Part shown: in pieces, positions 11,009 to 21,298 of the stretch | How positions within the stretch are numbered: the stretch's first letter is position 1 | How the letters are laid out: every line of letters begins with the position of its first letter | From: Folioceros fuciformis | Taxonomy: Eukaryota; Anthocerotophyta; Anthocerotopsida; Anthocerotales | Length of the DNA stretch: 33,112 nt | Assembly (NCBI GenBank): GCA_049999805.1 | Contig: JBNGIO010005796.1 | Location: forward strand, 1 to 33,112 | Reading direction: 5' to 3' | Made by a program: the position numbers and the translations under genes | Notes under the pieces: generated by a model | Seen by the model: only the letters and a program-made list of their open reading frames with translations | What the model was told of the DNA's origin: nothing | The model's database searches: none

Positions 11009-13559
11009 TCAAAGTAAATGGTTCCCGGTCTTTTTGAGCCGTTTCAAAATGTCATCCTTAAGCTCCCGTCGCAACGTTTTGCCTGCCAAGGACTTGGGTA
11101 TGGACGACACGAATTCGACGTGCCTTACTTTCTTGTAGCTCGCCACCTGCAAAGCGTAGTAAGAGCGGTCAAGAGTCTTGCCAGTGTGAAAGGTTATGTG
11201 TTTGAGTGCAAACACTTTAGCTCTGTTACCTTGGCTGCCACGTAGCGTATAACATCGTCTTCGTGGAGATCGCTGTTAGGTGCTAGAACCACGCAGGCTG
11301 CTGGCAACTCTCCTGCCTCGTCATCTGGAAGTCTGCCAATCTCCAGATTGAACATTTTAAGAGCTGTGCGAATTTGATGGAACATTTGCAATGGCCTACC
11401 AGTGTCCTGATGCATTTTACTCACGGTATGACTGCAGCGTCAGCGATAAGTGGGTGGGCCACCAGGATGGCTTCCAGCTCTGCCGGAGGAACCTGTAAGA
11501 ATCCAAGGTTGTGCCGTTTTAGATGCATGGATTCAATCAAAGATGTCGGGACCTACGGAATCATCCTCTGGCGAAAGCTTACAAGTTGCTTCCAGTACCT
11601 GGAACCCTTTATACTTGATGAGCTCTTTCGCTCTCTCGACTATGAAAACATCTCCATCGTCGTCGATGTAGCCTACGTCTCCTGTGTGAAGCCAGCCCTG
11701 CTCATCGATAGTGGCTGCTGTGGCTGCTTCGTTTTTGAAGTAACCTGCAGGTGAACTTGTGGATATTAAAGGAAGGCACTGCAGAGAATTGTCCATCAAA
11801 TTGATCGCGACGTAAGACGTGGAAGTTGCATTCATGGGAGAAGCAATCGGAATGACGTGGGCAAGTGTGCTTCCTGAAGATTCAAGATACCATGCATGGT
11901 GGACTCGCCGCGTACGCATATTTCTCCTGCACGATTTGCAGGCAGGGACTTCCCCGTGTCCGGATCCAGAATTCTCATCTCCGTTCCTGAAGATGAAGGA
12001 GGCGAAAACAACCGATGACTCATGAAGCTGACCAACTATGCACAACCTTGTCATTCTCTGACCAAGGACTCTAACCTCATCTCATGTATGTACCTGGAAC
12101 GAGGAAGCCGACGGAGCCTTTCTTGGCACTCTTTCTGGGATAGCCTGGAGGTGGATGGCTCAGTGTGATGCAGCTGTACTCGGTCAGTCCATATGCCTGC
12201 ATCCACCACATACTCTTAACGGTGAGCATATGAAGGGGTGAATTTATGTCCAATGCAATGTTGAGCAATTGCCTTTGAGAACTGACCTGCCGTAATTCAA
12301 CTCCAGGGAACCTGGTTTCAAATGCCTTTTGGATTTCAGGCGGGAGTGGTGCGGCTGCTGTCATCACTACCTCCAGCTTTAGCTTGCTCAGGTCGAACTC
12401 GTTCACGATCGGACTCTTCACCATCTGAAGGATGATGGGAGGCACGAGAGGGGTGAAGGTTACCTCGTACTTTATCAGGGCTGCCAACATGAGTCGTAAA
12501 TCGTATCTGGGCAGCACCACCAGTGTGCCCTGATACCTCATGGTGGAGCAGCATATCCCCGTTGTGCCATAAATGTGGAAGAAGGGCAGGAGGCCCAACA
12601 CCACATACTTTTTCACAGCAACTAGCTGGGCGGGAGTAGGAGCCACTAGAGGAGGCACTAGTGGCGGGCAAGTGCGGGATGTGTTAGCTAGCAGATTTCG
12701 ATGGGTGAGCTTCACTCCCTTGGACAGTCCTGTTGTGCCCGAAGAGTAAGGCAAAGCACACAGATCGTCCTGCTCCAGTTCACAAGCAACTTGAGCTGGT
12801 CAGGACTCCACTTGAAGTATGCTCACGAGTCACACACCACAGCAGTCATCCGTGGTCACCTGTAAAAGGGGCTCAGGGGGGACGTATTCTGATCCGTCGT
12901 ACTCGAACAAGCGCTGCACTGATGTGGAACCTTCAGGATTTGGTGTCACTGACTTGTCCGTGGAAGCTGCCGAGCCAAGGGCCAGGAGAAGAATTGGCAG
13001 CTGATGCGCGAATTGCTTCACCTTGTGGACGTACGCTGAGTCGGTCACCACGACTTTTGCTTCGGAGTCTTGAATCTTCATTGCCACGATTTTGTAACCA
13101 AGAGTCGAGTCGCTGATTGATCAATGCACGTCCATGTACTACGACGCATGCAATACACAATTGCTTTTGCTTGGAGCTGTAGAAACGCGTTACCTGTTTC
13201 TCAATCTCTTCAGGGTGTGAGTATGGGTTCCCTCCAGAGTACACGCCGCCGGCCCACATGATACCGAGTACCAGAATAAAATACTCGGCCGAGTTGGGCA
13301 GAAGAAGGAACACCACGTCTCCCTTTCGGATGCCCAGAAGGTTTCTAAGCCCGGCGGCCACGTTTTTCACCAAGATTCGAGCTTGGCCGTAGGTGTACCG
13401 CCGCTCGTCCGATGCATCCACAATAGCCACTTTGTGCTCATCTTCAGGCCGGATTCCATTCAACAGAATGAATTCTGGAACAGTGACGTTGGTTGGAATG
13501 GCTGCCGTCGGCAGGCTGCTCTGGAATATGTGTTCCGTGGACTCGGCGGGAGAAGCCAT
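11009..13559 (-). CDS. 4-coumarate:CoA ligase-like acyl-CoA synthetase, nine exons
   Basis: Adenylate-forming enzyme that activates a carboxylic acid as acyl-AMP and transfers it to CoA. Exons on the - strand are 13559-13194, 13075-12860, 12769-12287, 12196-12094, 11986-11891, 11744-11599, 11492-11425, 11332-11230 and 11146-11009. All introns are GT-AG (83-146 bp) with consistent phases, giving 572 aa. The AMP-binding box [13 protein letters not shown] is at about 201-213, YGLTE at 357-361, box II GEICVRG at 410-416, GWLHTGD at 438-444, and the catalytic C-terminal lysine is Lys550 in GKTLRREL. The whole catalytic set is intact, so this looks functional. The C-terminal half ([32 protein letters not shown]) resembles both true 4CLs and the peroxisomal 4CL-like/OPCL group. 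It ends in HLL, not an SKL-type peroxisomal signal, so a cytosolic site is more likely. The substrate (hydroxycinnamate, fatty acid or jasmonate precursor) cannot be read from the sequence, so no gene symbol is given. Confidence 0.9.
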
Positions 13560-14029
13560 TGAATGGCACGCTCAGGCGGCCCCGACGGGTGAAGAGAGGA
13601 ATTGAAGTGAGGCTGATGTAGGAGCTGCCTGCTGCGCCAAACGGTATGGGTTTTGTATGTTTCTTCAGTGGCGAGCCGTCAGTGGGTAGCGAAAGCGCAA
13701 ACCTTGCATGCACAGTTTCAAGAAATCGGTCGTTGGTTGTTGGGCTACTGAACTCAACCGCGCCTGGTTTCCTGCGCTCCATAACCGGGCGCCGAGCGCC
13801 GGGCCGGTAGGTAGAGCTTGCTTGCCCTGCGAGTCTCCTCCGTCATTTTCACTCTGTGTACGCAAATCTGATTTTTTCTGAACGGCTTTATGCTTTCTTT
13901 ACAAGAATGAACGACATAGACGTCGTCCCCTTCCATGGGGATGAGTATGGCATGCCAAAGGGATGCGTCCTCTCTCTAGGTTTTTGTATCCAGAGTAAGC
14001 TAGATTCTGCTTAAGACTCAGCCGCGGGG
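13560..14029 (-). promoter_or_regulatory. 5' leader and proximal promoter of the 4CL-like gene, cut short by a MULE
   Basis: This 470-bp stretch lies between the 4CL-like start codon and the MULE target duplication. It must hold the 5' UTR and core promoter. A weak TATA-like CATAAAG on the - strand lies near 13885-13892. A GC-rich dyad GGGCGCCGAGCGCCGGGCC lies at about 13787-13805. Everything farther upstream belongs to the transposon, so any distal regulatory DNA is now over 9 kb away or is supplied by the element itself. Confidence 0.45.
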
Positions 14030-14038
14030 GAAGTAGAC
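14030..14038. repeat. MULE target site duplication, left copy
   Basis: GAAGTAGAC directly abuts the left inverted repeat and matches the right flank (GAAGTAGAG, 23361-23369) at 8 of 9 bases. The boundary was set independently by the alignment of the inverted repeats, which makes chance agreement less likely. Confidence 0.7.
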
Positions 14039-14187
14039 CCCTAGGCCTAAATATCGGTTCGCCAAGGTACGGCATGGTGAATCGACATGCCATGCCATGA
14101 GCATGGCCTTCCTCTCCCCTACTCCTCTCTCTCTTATCCGTGCCAACTCGCCATCGAGCTACCAACTAACTCGGAAAACTAATTCAA
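14039..14187. repeat. Left terminal inverted repeat of the MULE
   Basis: Reverse-complement partner of 23213-23360. It contains TAAATATCGGTTCGCCAAGG near the outer end, a CATGCCATGCCATGAGCATGG palindromic cluster and a CT-rich run (CTCCTCTCTCTCTTATCC). The CT/GA run lies about 550 bp upstream of the 4CL-like start codon and reads as GA-rich on that gene's strand. Confidence 0.85.
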
Positions 14188-14845
14188 GTCCCACAGCAAT
14201 ATTGCTCGCCCTTTGTTCGTTTCAATTGCGAACGAGAGCGGAGAGAGTGCTATGCTCAAAGCACGACACACGGTAAGAGTTGAAAGACCAAAGGCTGGGG
14301 AGGATGCACGTATTCTGATCGTGCTCCAGCGATGGATGAGGTTGCAATGCATTGTCCTTTTGCAGTTCAGAGGCTTGGTGGAGGGAAATTTTCTTTCAAT
14401 GACTTGGAATGGCAGCAATCCTCATACAAGCATCCATCTTGTCCTGGCCAAGACAAACAACGACAACTAGCTTACATCCCTTGGACCAGAGTGCAGGATT
14501 TCATAGAGGGCATGAACTCATTGCTACATGCTCCTACAAATTATTACAAGGCATCTCGTAGAGGGCCGGCCAACAATACTTCAGTAGTAAGTTGTCTGAA
14601 GCTAGATGCAGCCATTGTCATAACACAGTATGTATGGACCCTAAGGATTCAATCCGTTTACTTTTTGCTTGCTGGTATCATTGAAAGATTTCATCTTCAG
14701 TGTTTTGCTTGCAGTTATTGGTGTGGATATGGGCCACAGGACTTGCGGAATATTCTCATGCCTCCACCACCTGTACCTATTAGTGTGGAGGGTGAGAAGA
14801 AGCGTAGACAGTCTCGGATTGCTAACGGTGAAAGCATCAAACTCG

Positions 14846-14850
14846 GTTGT
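14846..14850. repeat. Copia target site duplication, left copy
   Basis: GTTGT directly before the TG of the left LTR, identical to 21294-21298 after the right LTR. Five bp is the standard length for Ty1/Copia integrases. Confidence 0.9.
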
Positions 14851-15146
14851 TGTAGGATCGCTCGAAGAGAGCTACATGGTGAAGGAGAGGAGAGGAGGAG
14901 GCAAGGAGGAGAGGAAAAAGAGAGGTCGCACTCTCACAATAGAGTCTCAATGGCAAAGGAGCTCAAGGGGGTATTTATACCCTCTAGAAGAGCTCCCTAG
15001 GCAGCTTCACAAGAAGTGTACAGGAAGCTACGCAAGAAGCTTCCTACATATTAGCTTAAGCTAATCTAAACTAATGGTACTTAACTAGAGACTAATCTTA
15101 GACTAAACACATTAGTCTAAGCACATTGGGCTTTAATAACCCTACA
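14851..15146 (-). repeat. 3' LTR of the Copia element
   Basis: 296 bp bounded by TGTAGG...CCTACA, the inverted ends of the LTR. It contains GGGGTATTTATACCC, a palindromic sequence with a TATA-like core, as does the other copy. It is 31 bp longer than the 5' LTR because of GA-rich (19 bp) and AAGC-type (12 bp) length differences. Confidence 0.93.
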
Positions 15147-15157
15147 ACCTCCCTCTT
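15147..15157 (-). other. Polypurine tract of the Copia element
   Basis: On the - strand AAGAGGGAGGT lies directly before the TGTAGG start of the 3' LTR, the position and composition expected for the primer of plus-strand DNA synthesis. Confidence 0.85.
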
Positions 15158-15188
15158 AAAGGCCAATTTACCTTCATAGGAGAGCGGT

Positions 15189-18100
15189 CTACCTCATGCC
15201 CATGAGTGTCCGAGCTTGTGCGAATTGCTCCGAAGAGAGCCTCTTGGTAAGAACATCTGCAGGGTTCTGACTAGTGTGAACTTTGACAAGTTGTACCCTC
15301 TTGTCTTCCAACACCTCTCGAATGAAGTGATACTTCACTTCCACATGTTTGGTCTTTGCATGAAACACTGGATTCTTCACCAACTGGATAGCACTCTGGC
15401 TATCACAATGCAACATTGACAGCTCAACCTTGATCCCCAAATCTCCCACTAAACGAGCGAGCCACATGGCTTCCTTGCATGCCTCAGTCGCTGCAACATA
15501 CTCAGCCTCTATGGTAGATAGCGTTATGCACGATTGCAAATGAGATCGCCCTTCTAGTGCACATGAAGACATAACTTGATGTGGACCTCCTTTTGTCCAT
15601 ATCCCCTGCATAATCAGCATCCGTATATCCCTCTACAGATGCATCTTCACTACCAAAACATAAGCACAAAGCTTTCGTACCATTCAAATACCTCATAACT
15701 CCTTTCACTGCCTCCCAATGCTTCTTGCCAGGGTTTGACATAAACTTGCTAACCACTCCCACTGCAAAGGCAATGTCAGGACGTGTAGCAATCATTGCAC
15801 ACATCAAACTCCCTACAGCTGATGATTATGGAATCTTCTCCATTTTAGCTTTGTCCTCTGCAAAACTTGGGCAATCCTTGCTCGACAGTTTCACATATGG
15901 AGGCAACGGAGTACTCAATACCTTCCCCTTCTCCATATTGAAACGTTGAAGCACCTTGTTAATGTATTCAGTCTGAGACAAGTAAAGCAAACGCTTCTGT
16001 CTGTCTCGACCAATACACATGCCAAGAATATGGCTTGCCTCTCCCAAGTCTATCATGTCAAAGCAAGCATTCAACTTTGACTTCAACGTTGAAATCTCAT
16101 CACTGTTAGTCCCAGCAATTAGCATATCATCCACATAGAGTACCAGAATGAGCAAGCTTCCATCCTTCGCTTGCTTCGTATAGAGGCCATGATCCTCATT
16201 GCTACGTTTGTAGCCTTGAGAAAGCATAAATGAGTGGAATTTGAAATACCACTCCCTGGGTGTCTGCTTCAAACCATAAAGGCTCTTCTTTAACCTGCAC
16301 ACTAGACTCTCTTTGCCCTTCTCAATGAAACCCTCGAGAGCTCCTTGGTAAGAACATCTGCAGGGTTCTGACTAGTGTGAACTTTAACAAGTTGTACTCT
16401 CTTGTCTTCCAACACCTCTCGAATGAAGTGATACTTCACTTCCACATGTTTGTTCTTCGCATGAAACACAGGATTCTTCGCCAATTGGATAGCACTCTAG
16501 CTATCACAATGCAACACTTGCAGCTCAACCTTGATCCCTAAATCTCCCACTAAACGAGCAAGCTATAAGGCTTCCTTGCAAGCCTCAGTCGCTGCAGCAT
16601 ACTCGGCCTCTGTGGTAGATAGCGTTATGCACGATTGCAAACGAGATCGCCATGAGACTGCCCCTCCTGTGCACATGAACACATAACCTGATGTGGACCT
16701 CGTTTTGTCCATATCCCCTACATAATCAGCATCCGTATATCCCACGACAGATGCATCTTCACTACCAAAACATAAGCACAAAGCTTTTGTACCATTTAAT
16801 TACCTCATAACTCCTTTCATTGCCTCCCCATGCTTCCTACCAAGGTTTGACATAACCCTACTAACCACTTCCACTGCAAAAGCAATGTCAGGACATGTAG
16901 CAATCATTGCATACATCAAACTCCCTTCAGCTGATGAGTATGGAACCTTCTCCATTTCAACTTTGTCCTCCGTAGAGCTTGGGCAATCCTTGCTCGAAAG
17001 TTTCACATATGGAGGCAATGGAGTACTCAATACCTTCCCCTTCTCCATATTGAAACATTGAAGCACCCTGTTAATGTATTCAGTCTGAGACAAGTAAAGC
17101 AAATGCTTCTGTCTGTCTCGACGAATACGCATGCCAAGAATATGGCTTGCCTCTTCCAAGTCTATCATGTCAAAGCGAGCATTCAACTTTGACTTCAACG
17201 CTGAAATCTCATCACTGCTAGTCCCAATAATTAGCATATCATCCACAAAGAGGACCAGAATGAGCAAGCTTCCATCCTTAGCTTGCTTCGTATAGAGGCA
17301 ATGATCCTCCTTGCTACGTTTGTAGCCTTGAGAAAGCATACATGAGTGGAACTTGTAATACCACTCCTTGGGTGCCTGCTTCAAACCATAAAGGCTCTTC
17401 TTTAACCTGCACACCAGATTCTCTTTGCCCTTCTCAATGAAACCCTCCAGTTGCTGCATGTATACCTCTTTCTGGATATCACCATGCAGAAATGCCAACT
17501 TCACATCCATTTGGACAAGTTCCATGTCGTGCCTCGCAACCAGACCAAGAACGCATCGCAAGGTGGTCATTTTGACAACTGGTGAGAAAATCTCATCAAA
17601 GTCAGTACCTTGCTGTTGCTTAAAACCTTTAGCAACTAATCGTGCCTTGTACTTGGGTTTGCCATAATGGGGTATGTCCTTCATCTTATACACCCATTTG
17701 CATAGCAATGCTTTCTTGCCCCTAGGCAATCGAACCAACTCCCAAGTTTGGTTCTTATGGAGCGAATCCATCTGCGACTGCATCGCCTTCTCCCACTTGT
17801 CCCTTTCGGTCACTGACATGGCCTCTTGATAATAAGAGGCCACCCCACAATCCGTCAGCATAACATAATCAAGAGATGCAACATACATGTTAGGAGGACG
17901 TGAGATCCTTCCTGACCTACAAAGTACTGGCGCCTCGACCGGAGCTGGTTGCACTCTCTCCTCTTCTACAAGCGGAGGAATTTGTTCTTGCACATCACAA
18001 CGTTCAACCTGAGCGGGATGGTCGAGTCCATCTTCATGAAAGACCACCCATCGCACCTCCACAGTTGGAGTAGGCTTCTTGTGCATCTTTGTTTGATTGA

Positions 18101-18400
18101 AGAACACGTCATTGCTGCGAACCATCCTCTTGGCTTCTGGATCCCACAGACTGTATCCCATCTCACCAAATTCACCATAGCCAAGAAAAATACATTTCTT
18201 GGACTTGGGTGCCAACTTGTCCCGAAACTCCTTCGGAACATGGTAGTATGCCTCGCAGCCAAACACTCGTAGATGCTTGTAAGACGGCTTCTTCCCAGAC
18301 CACATCTCCTTTGGAACCTGTTCATCCACAGCCCTATTAGGAGATCTGTTAATAAGATGCACCGCAGTAACCACTGCTTCTGCCCAAATCCGTTAGGCAA
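15189..18400 (-). pseudogene. Copia pol, integrase C-terminus, reverse transcriptase and RNase H, with partial duplication
   Basis: From 18400 down, the frame carries the integrase tail (AYYHVPKEFRDKL, KKCIFLGYGEFGEMGYSLW) and then reverse transcriptase: WVYKMKD, KARLVAKGF, VQMDVKLAFLHGD and the active site written as FVDDML (family YVDD). Near 16802 a TAA replaces a codon inside the conserved motif before RNase H. RNase H (TDADYVGD, TTEAEY) follows at about 16800-16340 with two more stops near 16560 and 16497. After LTKELS near 16337 the sequence jumps back to the middle of reverse transcriptase and repeats to the end at 15189. This second copy has YVDDML intact and one frame break near 15826-15807. 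Final codons read LMGMR. Confidence 0.9.
15236..17450 (-). repeat. 1.1-kb tandem duplication inside Copia pol
   Basis: Two head-to-tail copies, about 15236-16337 and 16338-17450, repeat the second half of reverse transcriptase plus RNase H. Matching words lie 1101 bp apart at one end (15250 and 16351) and 1112 bp at the other (16309 and 17421), the difference being small indels. The junction near 16335-16345 joins the end of RNase H to the reverse transcriptase sequence coding for GFIEKGKE. Both copies have diverged by scattered substitutions, so the duplication is not an assembly overlap. Confidence 0.9.
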
Positions 18401-19528
18401 ACTAGAGTTTGACAATAAAGTACGCATCCTTTCCTGGATAGTCCTGTTCATCCATTCAGCCACACCATTCTGGGAAGGAGTGTACGGGGTAGTCAATTCT
18501 CTCCTGATTCCCTTGGAATCACACAATGATTGGAAAGCCTTCGAAACATACTCTCCCCCATTGTCTGTCTTTAGACATTTCAGTAGGAGGCCAAACTGAT
18601 TCTCCACAAGGGTGACGAACTTCTGAAACACTGTCAGAACATCATCCTTTTTCCTCAAAGGATAAACCCACACCTTGTGCGAGAAATCATCTATGAAAGT
18701 GATAAAATAAGATGCACTGCCTAACGATACAATGGGCATTTGTCCACAAACGTCACTGTGAACCAATTCAAGAGGTTTACTTTTGTGTTTACCTCTTGCT
18801 CCATGTGGTGACTTCATCTGTTTCCTATACAGACAGTGCTCACACACGGAGAAATCGGAGAAGTTAAAAGCAGGGACGTAACCAAAACGAGATAGTATCT
18901 TCATTCCTTTTTGAGACATATGTCCTAACCGACTATGCCACAAGGAAACACTTGGCTGTTCCGTTACATAAATCACATGATCCTTGATAGTGGTTACCTG
19001 AAGTGAGTACAAAGTGCCACACTTCGATCCACAAGCTAACACAAGAGAACCTTTGGAGATCTTCCAAGAATGATCTCCAAACCAACAGTGGTAGCCAGAG
19101 TCATCCAACTGCCCTGCATTAATCATGCTTTTGGTCAACTTCAAAACATACCTAACATCCTTCAGTACGAATGAAGATCCATTGTCAAACTTCAGCTGCA
19201 CATCACCAACGCTTGCAATCTCGCATGCGTACTTATTTCCAAGCTGAACACATCCTTTCCTAGTAGCATCATAAGTGCTAAACCACTCCCTATGTGGAGT
19301 AACATGGAAAGATGCTCCAGAGTCAATTATCCAATTACAGAATAAGTGACTCTCCACGGCTGTCAGTTGTGCAGAATCGAAGGAGTAAGAGGTAAGAACA
19401 TCTCCATCATCAACAGAGTTCACCTCGTCACGGTTGACACTCAGACTTTCCTGGTTGTCGCTCTGCTGCTTCTCCTTGCCTTTGTCCTTCTTGAGCTTCT
19501 CGCAATCCCTTCTTATGTGACTCAACAT
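18390..19528 (-). pseudogene. Copia protease and integrase core
   Basis: The aspartic protease signature is visible as WIIDSGASFHVTP. Then come the pre-integrase zinc-binding segment (LWHSRLGHMSQKGM ... CEHCLYRKQ) and the integrase core with the D-D-E residues in HSDVCGQM, LKTDNGGEY and NGVAEWMNRTI. A one-base shift at about 18397-18400 moves the reading frame out of phase with the rest of pol, so the original polyprotein is broken here although the catalytic residues remain. Confidence 0.9.
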
Positions 19529-20195
19529 TGTTACGACTACGAAACTTACTACAGGAACGACTTCACTCCTTATACTTCCCCTTTGAAGTGGACCTTCCTC
19601 TCACCATGAGGGCATTGGAACCTTTCGAGGGTTCCATATTCTTCCTGTTTACCTCCTTTGTTAATAGGCTACCTTCTACATTTACAATAGTATGACCACT
19701 GGCAGGAGCGGAATTACTCAGAGCTGTACGAAAAGTGTCCCAACTCTCTGGTAATGTGACCAACTTCTAGAAATATAGCTCTCACGGAATCTGGGAATGA
19801 GATACCTTGAGATGAGAGCTGGCTGAAAATGGTATTGAATTCGTTCAGATGATTAGACATCCTTGTTCCTTCCTTCATCTCCAAGTCCACCAGCTGTTTC
19901 AACCAGTACATCTGAGAAGCCGCACTTTGCTTCTCGTACAGGTCACACAACTTCTGCCATAGCTCATAACTTTTGGTCTTGTCTTTCACGTTGAAGTAGA
20001 CCGACTTCGATAATGTTAGCATGATGGTAAACCTAGCAAGCTCATCTAGATCCTGCCATTCATCCTGAGTCATGCTAACAGGTTTCACTCCTAGCAGCTT
20101 GATGGGCTTGATCTACTTCTTCTGTACTACAACATTATACACTTGTTCTTTCCAGACGGGAAGTTAGTACCATCTAACTTCTCGATATTGAACAT
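19529..20195 (-). pseudogene. Copia gag, frameshifted and missing part of its zinc knuckle
   Basis: Capsid-type gag typical of plant Copia elements. It begins at ATG 20195 (MFNIEKLDGTNF), loses frame within 15 codons, and has an in-frame TAG near 20113. The central part (20088-19760) is readable: SYELWQKLCDLYEKQSAASQ, then MSNHLNEFNTIFSQL. Another shift occurs near 19755-19765. The CCHC knuckle is incomplete: only the SHIRRDCEKLKK half is left and the first two cysteines are missing. Confidence 0.85.
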
Positions 20196-20429
20196 GACGT
20201 TTTCGGAGGACGCTATGTTTCAAATTCGAAGCAAATCAAGCAAAAGGCTAGTTAGAGAATGGCTGAAATGTAATGTAGATTTTGTTATCCTCACAACTTG
20301 TGCCTTGATTGCTCACAACTGGAGTGTCTCGACCTTCGATCGAAATTTGGTAGCCTCGTGGCTGGGAACTTAGTTGGCTAGCGTTTGCGCTGCCCGAACC
20401 CACGTCTTCGTCGGTGGCGCTTGTATCGA

Positions 20430-20990
20430 CCGAAATATCACTTCTTGGCACCCACGCCGACTACGGCACCTGTACCGTCTACGGCGCCTTCGCCGAACTC
20501 AGCGCCCGCGGCCTAGCCGGTGCCTTAGGCCACTTCACAGCATTGGCGGGTTGGCCACACCTCGAGCCCGCGGCACTCGCATCCGGGTCTAGCGCCGCTG
20601 GCCGGGCTGGCGCCTCTGGCGCTCGGGGTCAGGCGCCTTGGCGCCGCCAGGCCACTCCCCCCCCCCACTCGGGGGGCCTATGCTGCCCGGCCCCCGCATG
20701 CGGAGTTAGGCGCGCCGGACGGGGGCCTGGAGCCCCGCTCCGACCGGGGGCCTAGCGGCTCACGGGGTCTGGGCTGCCCCAGGGCTTGGCACCCCCTTGG
20801 GCTATGCCCGCATGGCCTGGCCGCAATCCGGCAGTTGGGTTTAGCCTGGCACCTACGCCCGCGCGGGGGGAGGGTGCTCCTACGCCCTCTGTGCACCGGC
20901 GCTCTTAGTGACCTCCGCGTACCAGCGCTTTGGGCGCCCCGTGCTCCTCCTAGATGTTACACACGGCCTAGTTCACTCCGATGTCTTATG
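20430..20990 (-). other. GC-rich island in the Copia 5' leader
   Basis: Between the primer site and gag lies roughly 550 bp of very GC-rich DNA, in strong contrast with the AT-leaning element around it. It has a C10 run (20657-20666), several GGCGCC palindromes (about 20610-20645) and repeated GGGGGCCT words. On the + strand frames stay open for up to 113 codons, but this is what GC-rich DNA gives by chance, and no domain is recognisable. It may be a structured leader or DNA captured from elsewhere. Confidence 0.7.
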
Positions 20991-21014
20991 CACCATCACC
21001 CTTGCTCCACACCT

Positions 21015-21026
21015 GCTCTAATACCA
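21015..21026 (-). other. Primer binding site of the Copia element
   Basis: On the - strand TGGTATTAGAGC begins two bases after the 5' LTR. It differs at one base from TGGTATCAGAGC, the usual plant Copia site complementary to the 3' end of initiator tRNA-Met. Confidence 0.9.
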
Positions 21027-21028
21027 CT

Positions 21029-21293
21029 TGTAGGATTGCTCCAGGAGAGCTACATGGTGAAGGAGAGGAGAGGAGAAAGAGAGGTCACACTCTCACAATA
21101 GAGTCCCAATAGCAAGGGAGCTTAAGGGGGTATTTATACCCTCTAGAAGAGCTCCCTAGGAAGCTTCACAAGAAGCGCACAGGAAGCTTCCCGCAGATTA
21201 ACTTAAGCTAATCTAAACTAATGGTACTTAACTAGACACTAATCTTAGACTAAACACATGAGTGTAAGCACATTGGGCTTTAATAACCCTACA
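21029..21293 (-). repeat. 5' LTR of the Copia element
   Basis: 265 bp bounded by TGTAGG...CCTACA. It carries the promoter of the element, with GGGGTATTTATACCC containing a TATA-like core as in the other LTR. About 93% identical to the 3' LTR outside two gaps, by hand alignment. Confidence 0.93.
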
Positions 21294-21298
21294 GTTGT
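21294..21298. repeat. Copia target site duplication, right copy
   Basis: GTTGT directly after the right LTR, identical to 14846-14850. Removing the element and this copy puts the two MULE transposase pieces back in one frame. Confidence 0.9.

Larger units (their letters stand above)
14851..21293 (-). mobile_element. Ty1/Copia LTR retrotransposon, nested in the MULE
   Basis: Complete LTR element in - orientation: 5' LTR 21029-21293, tRNA-Met primer site, a long GC-rich leader, gag, protease, integrase, reverse transcriptase and RNase H in Copia order, polypurine tract, 3' LTR 14851-15146, and perfect GTTGT duplications. At 6443 bp it is long for a Copia, because of the leader (about 0.8 kb) and a 1.1-kb internal duplication. 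Coding is broken by several frameshifts and stops, so it is not autonomous. The two LTRs differ by about 18 substitutions over some 265 aligned positions plus two gaps (19 and 12 bp), by hand count, so the insertion is not recent. The protein sequence is of the Tnt1-like general type. Confidence 0.96.

Noticed and set aside
14587-14714. Possible intron in the first MULE transposase piece (GTAAGT ... TTGCAG)
   Set aside because: Removing it breaks the frame, while the unspliced sequence is open all the way from 14332 to 14850, so no intron was assigned.
15216-18272. Several + strand frames of 67-108 codons within the Copia
   Set aside because: They are antisense shadows of the pol gene on the - strand.
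20414-20755. 113-codon frame and its antisense partner in the GC-rich Copia leader
   Set aside because: GC-rich DNA has few stop codons, the composition is only Ala/Gly/Pro/Arg repeats and no domain is present.
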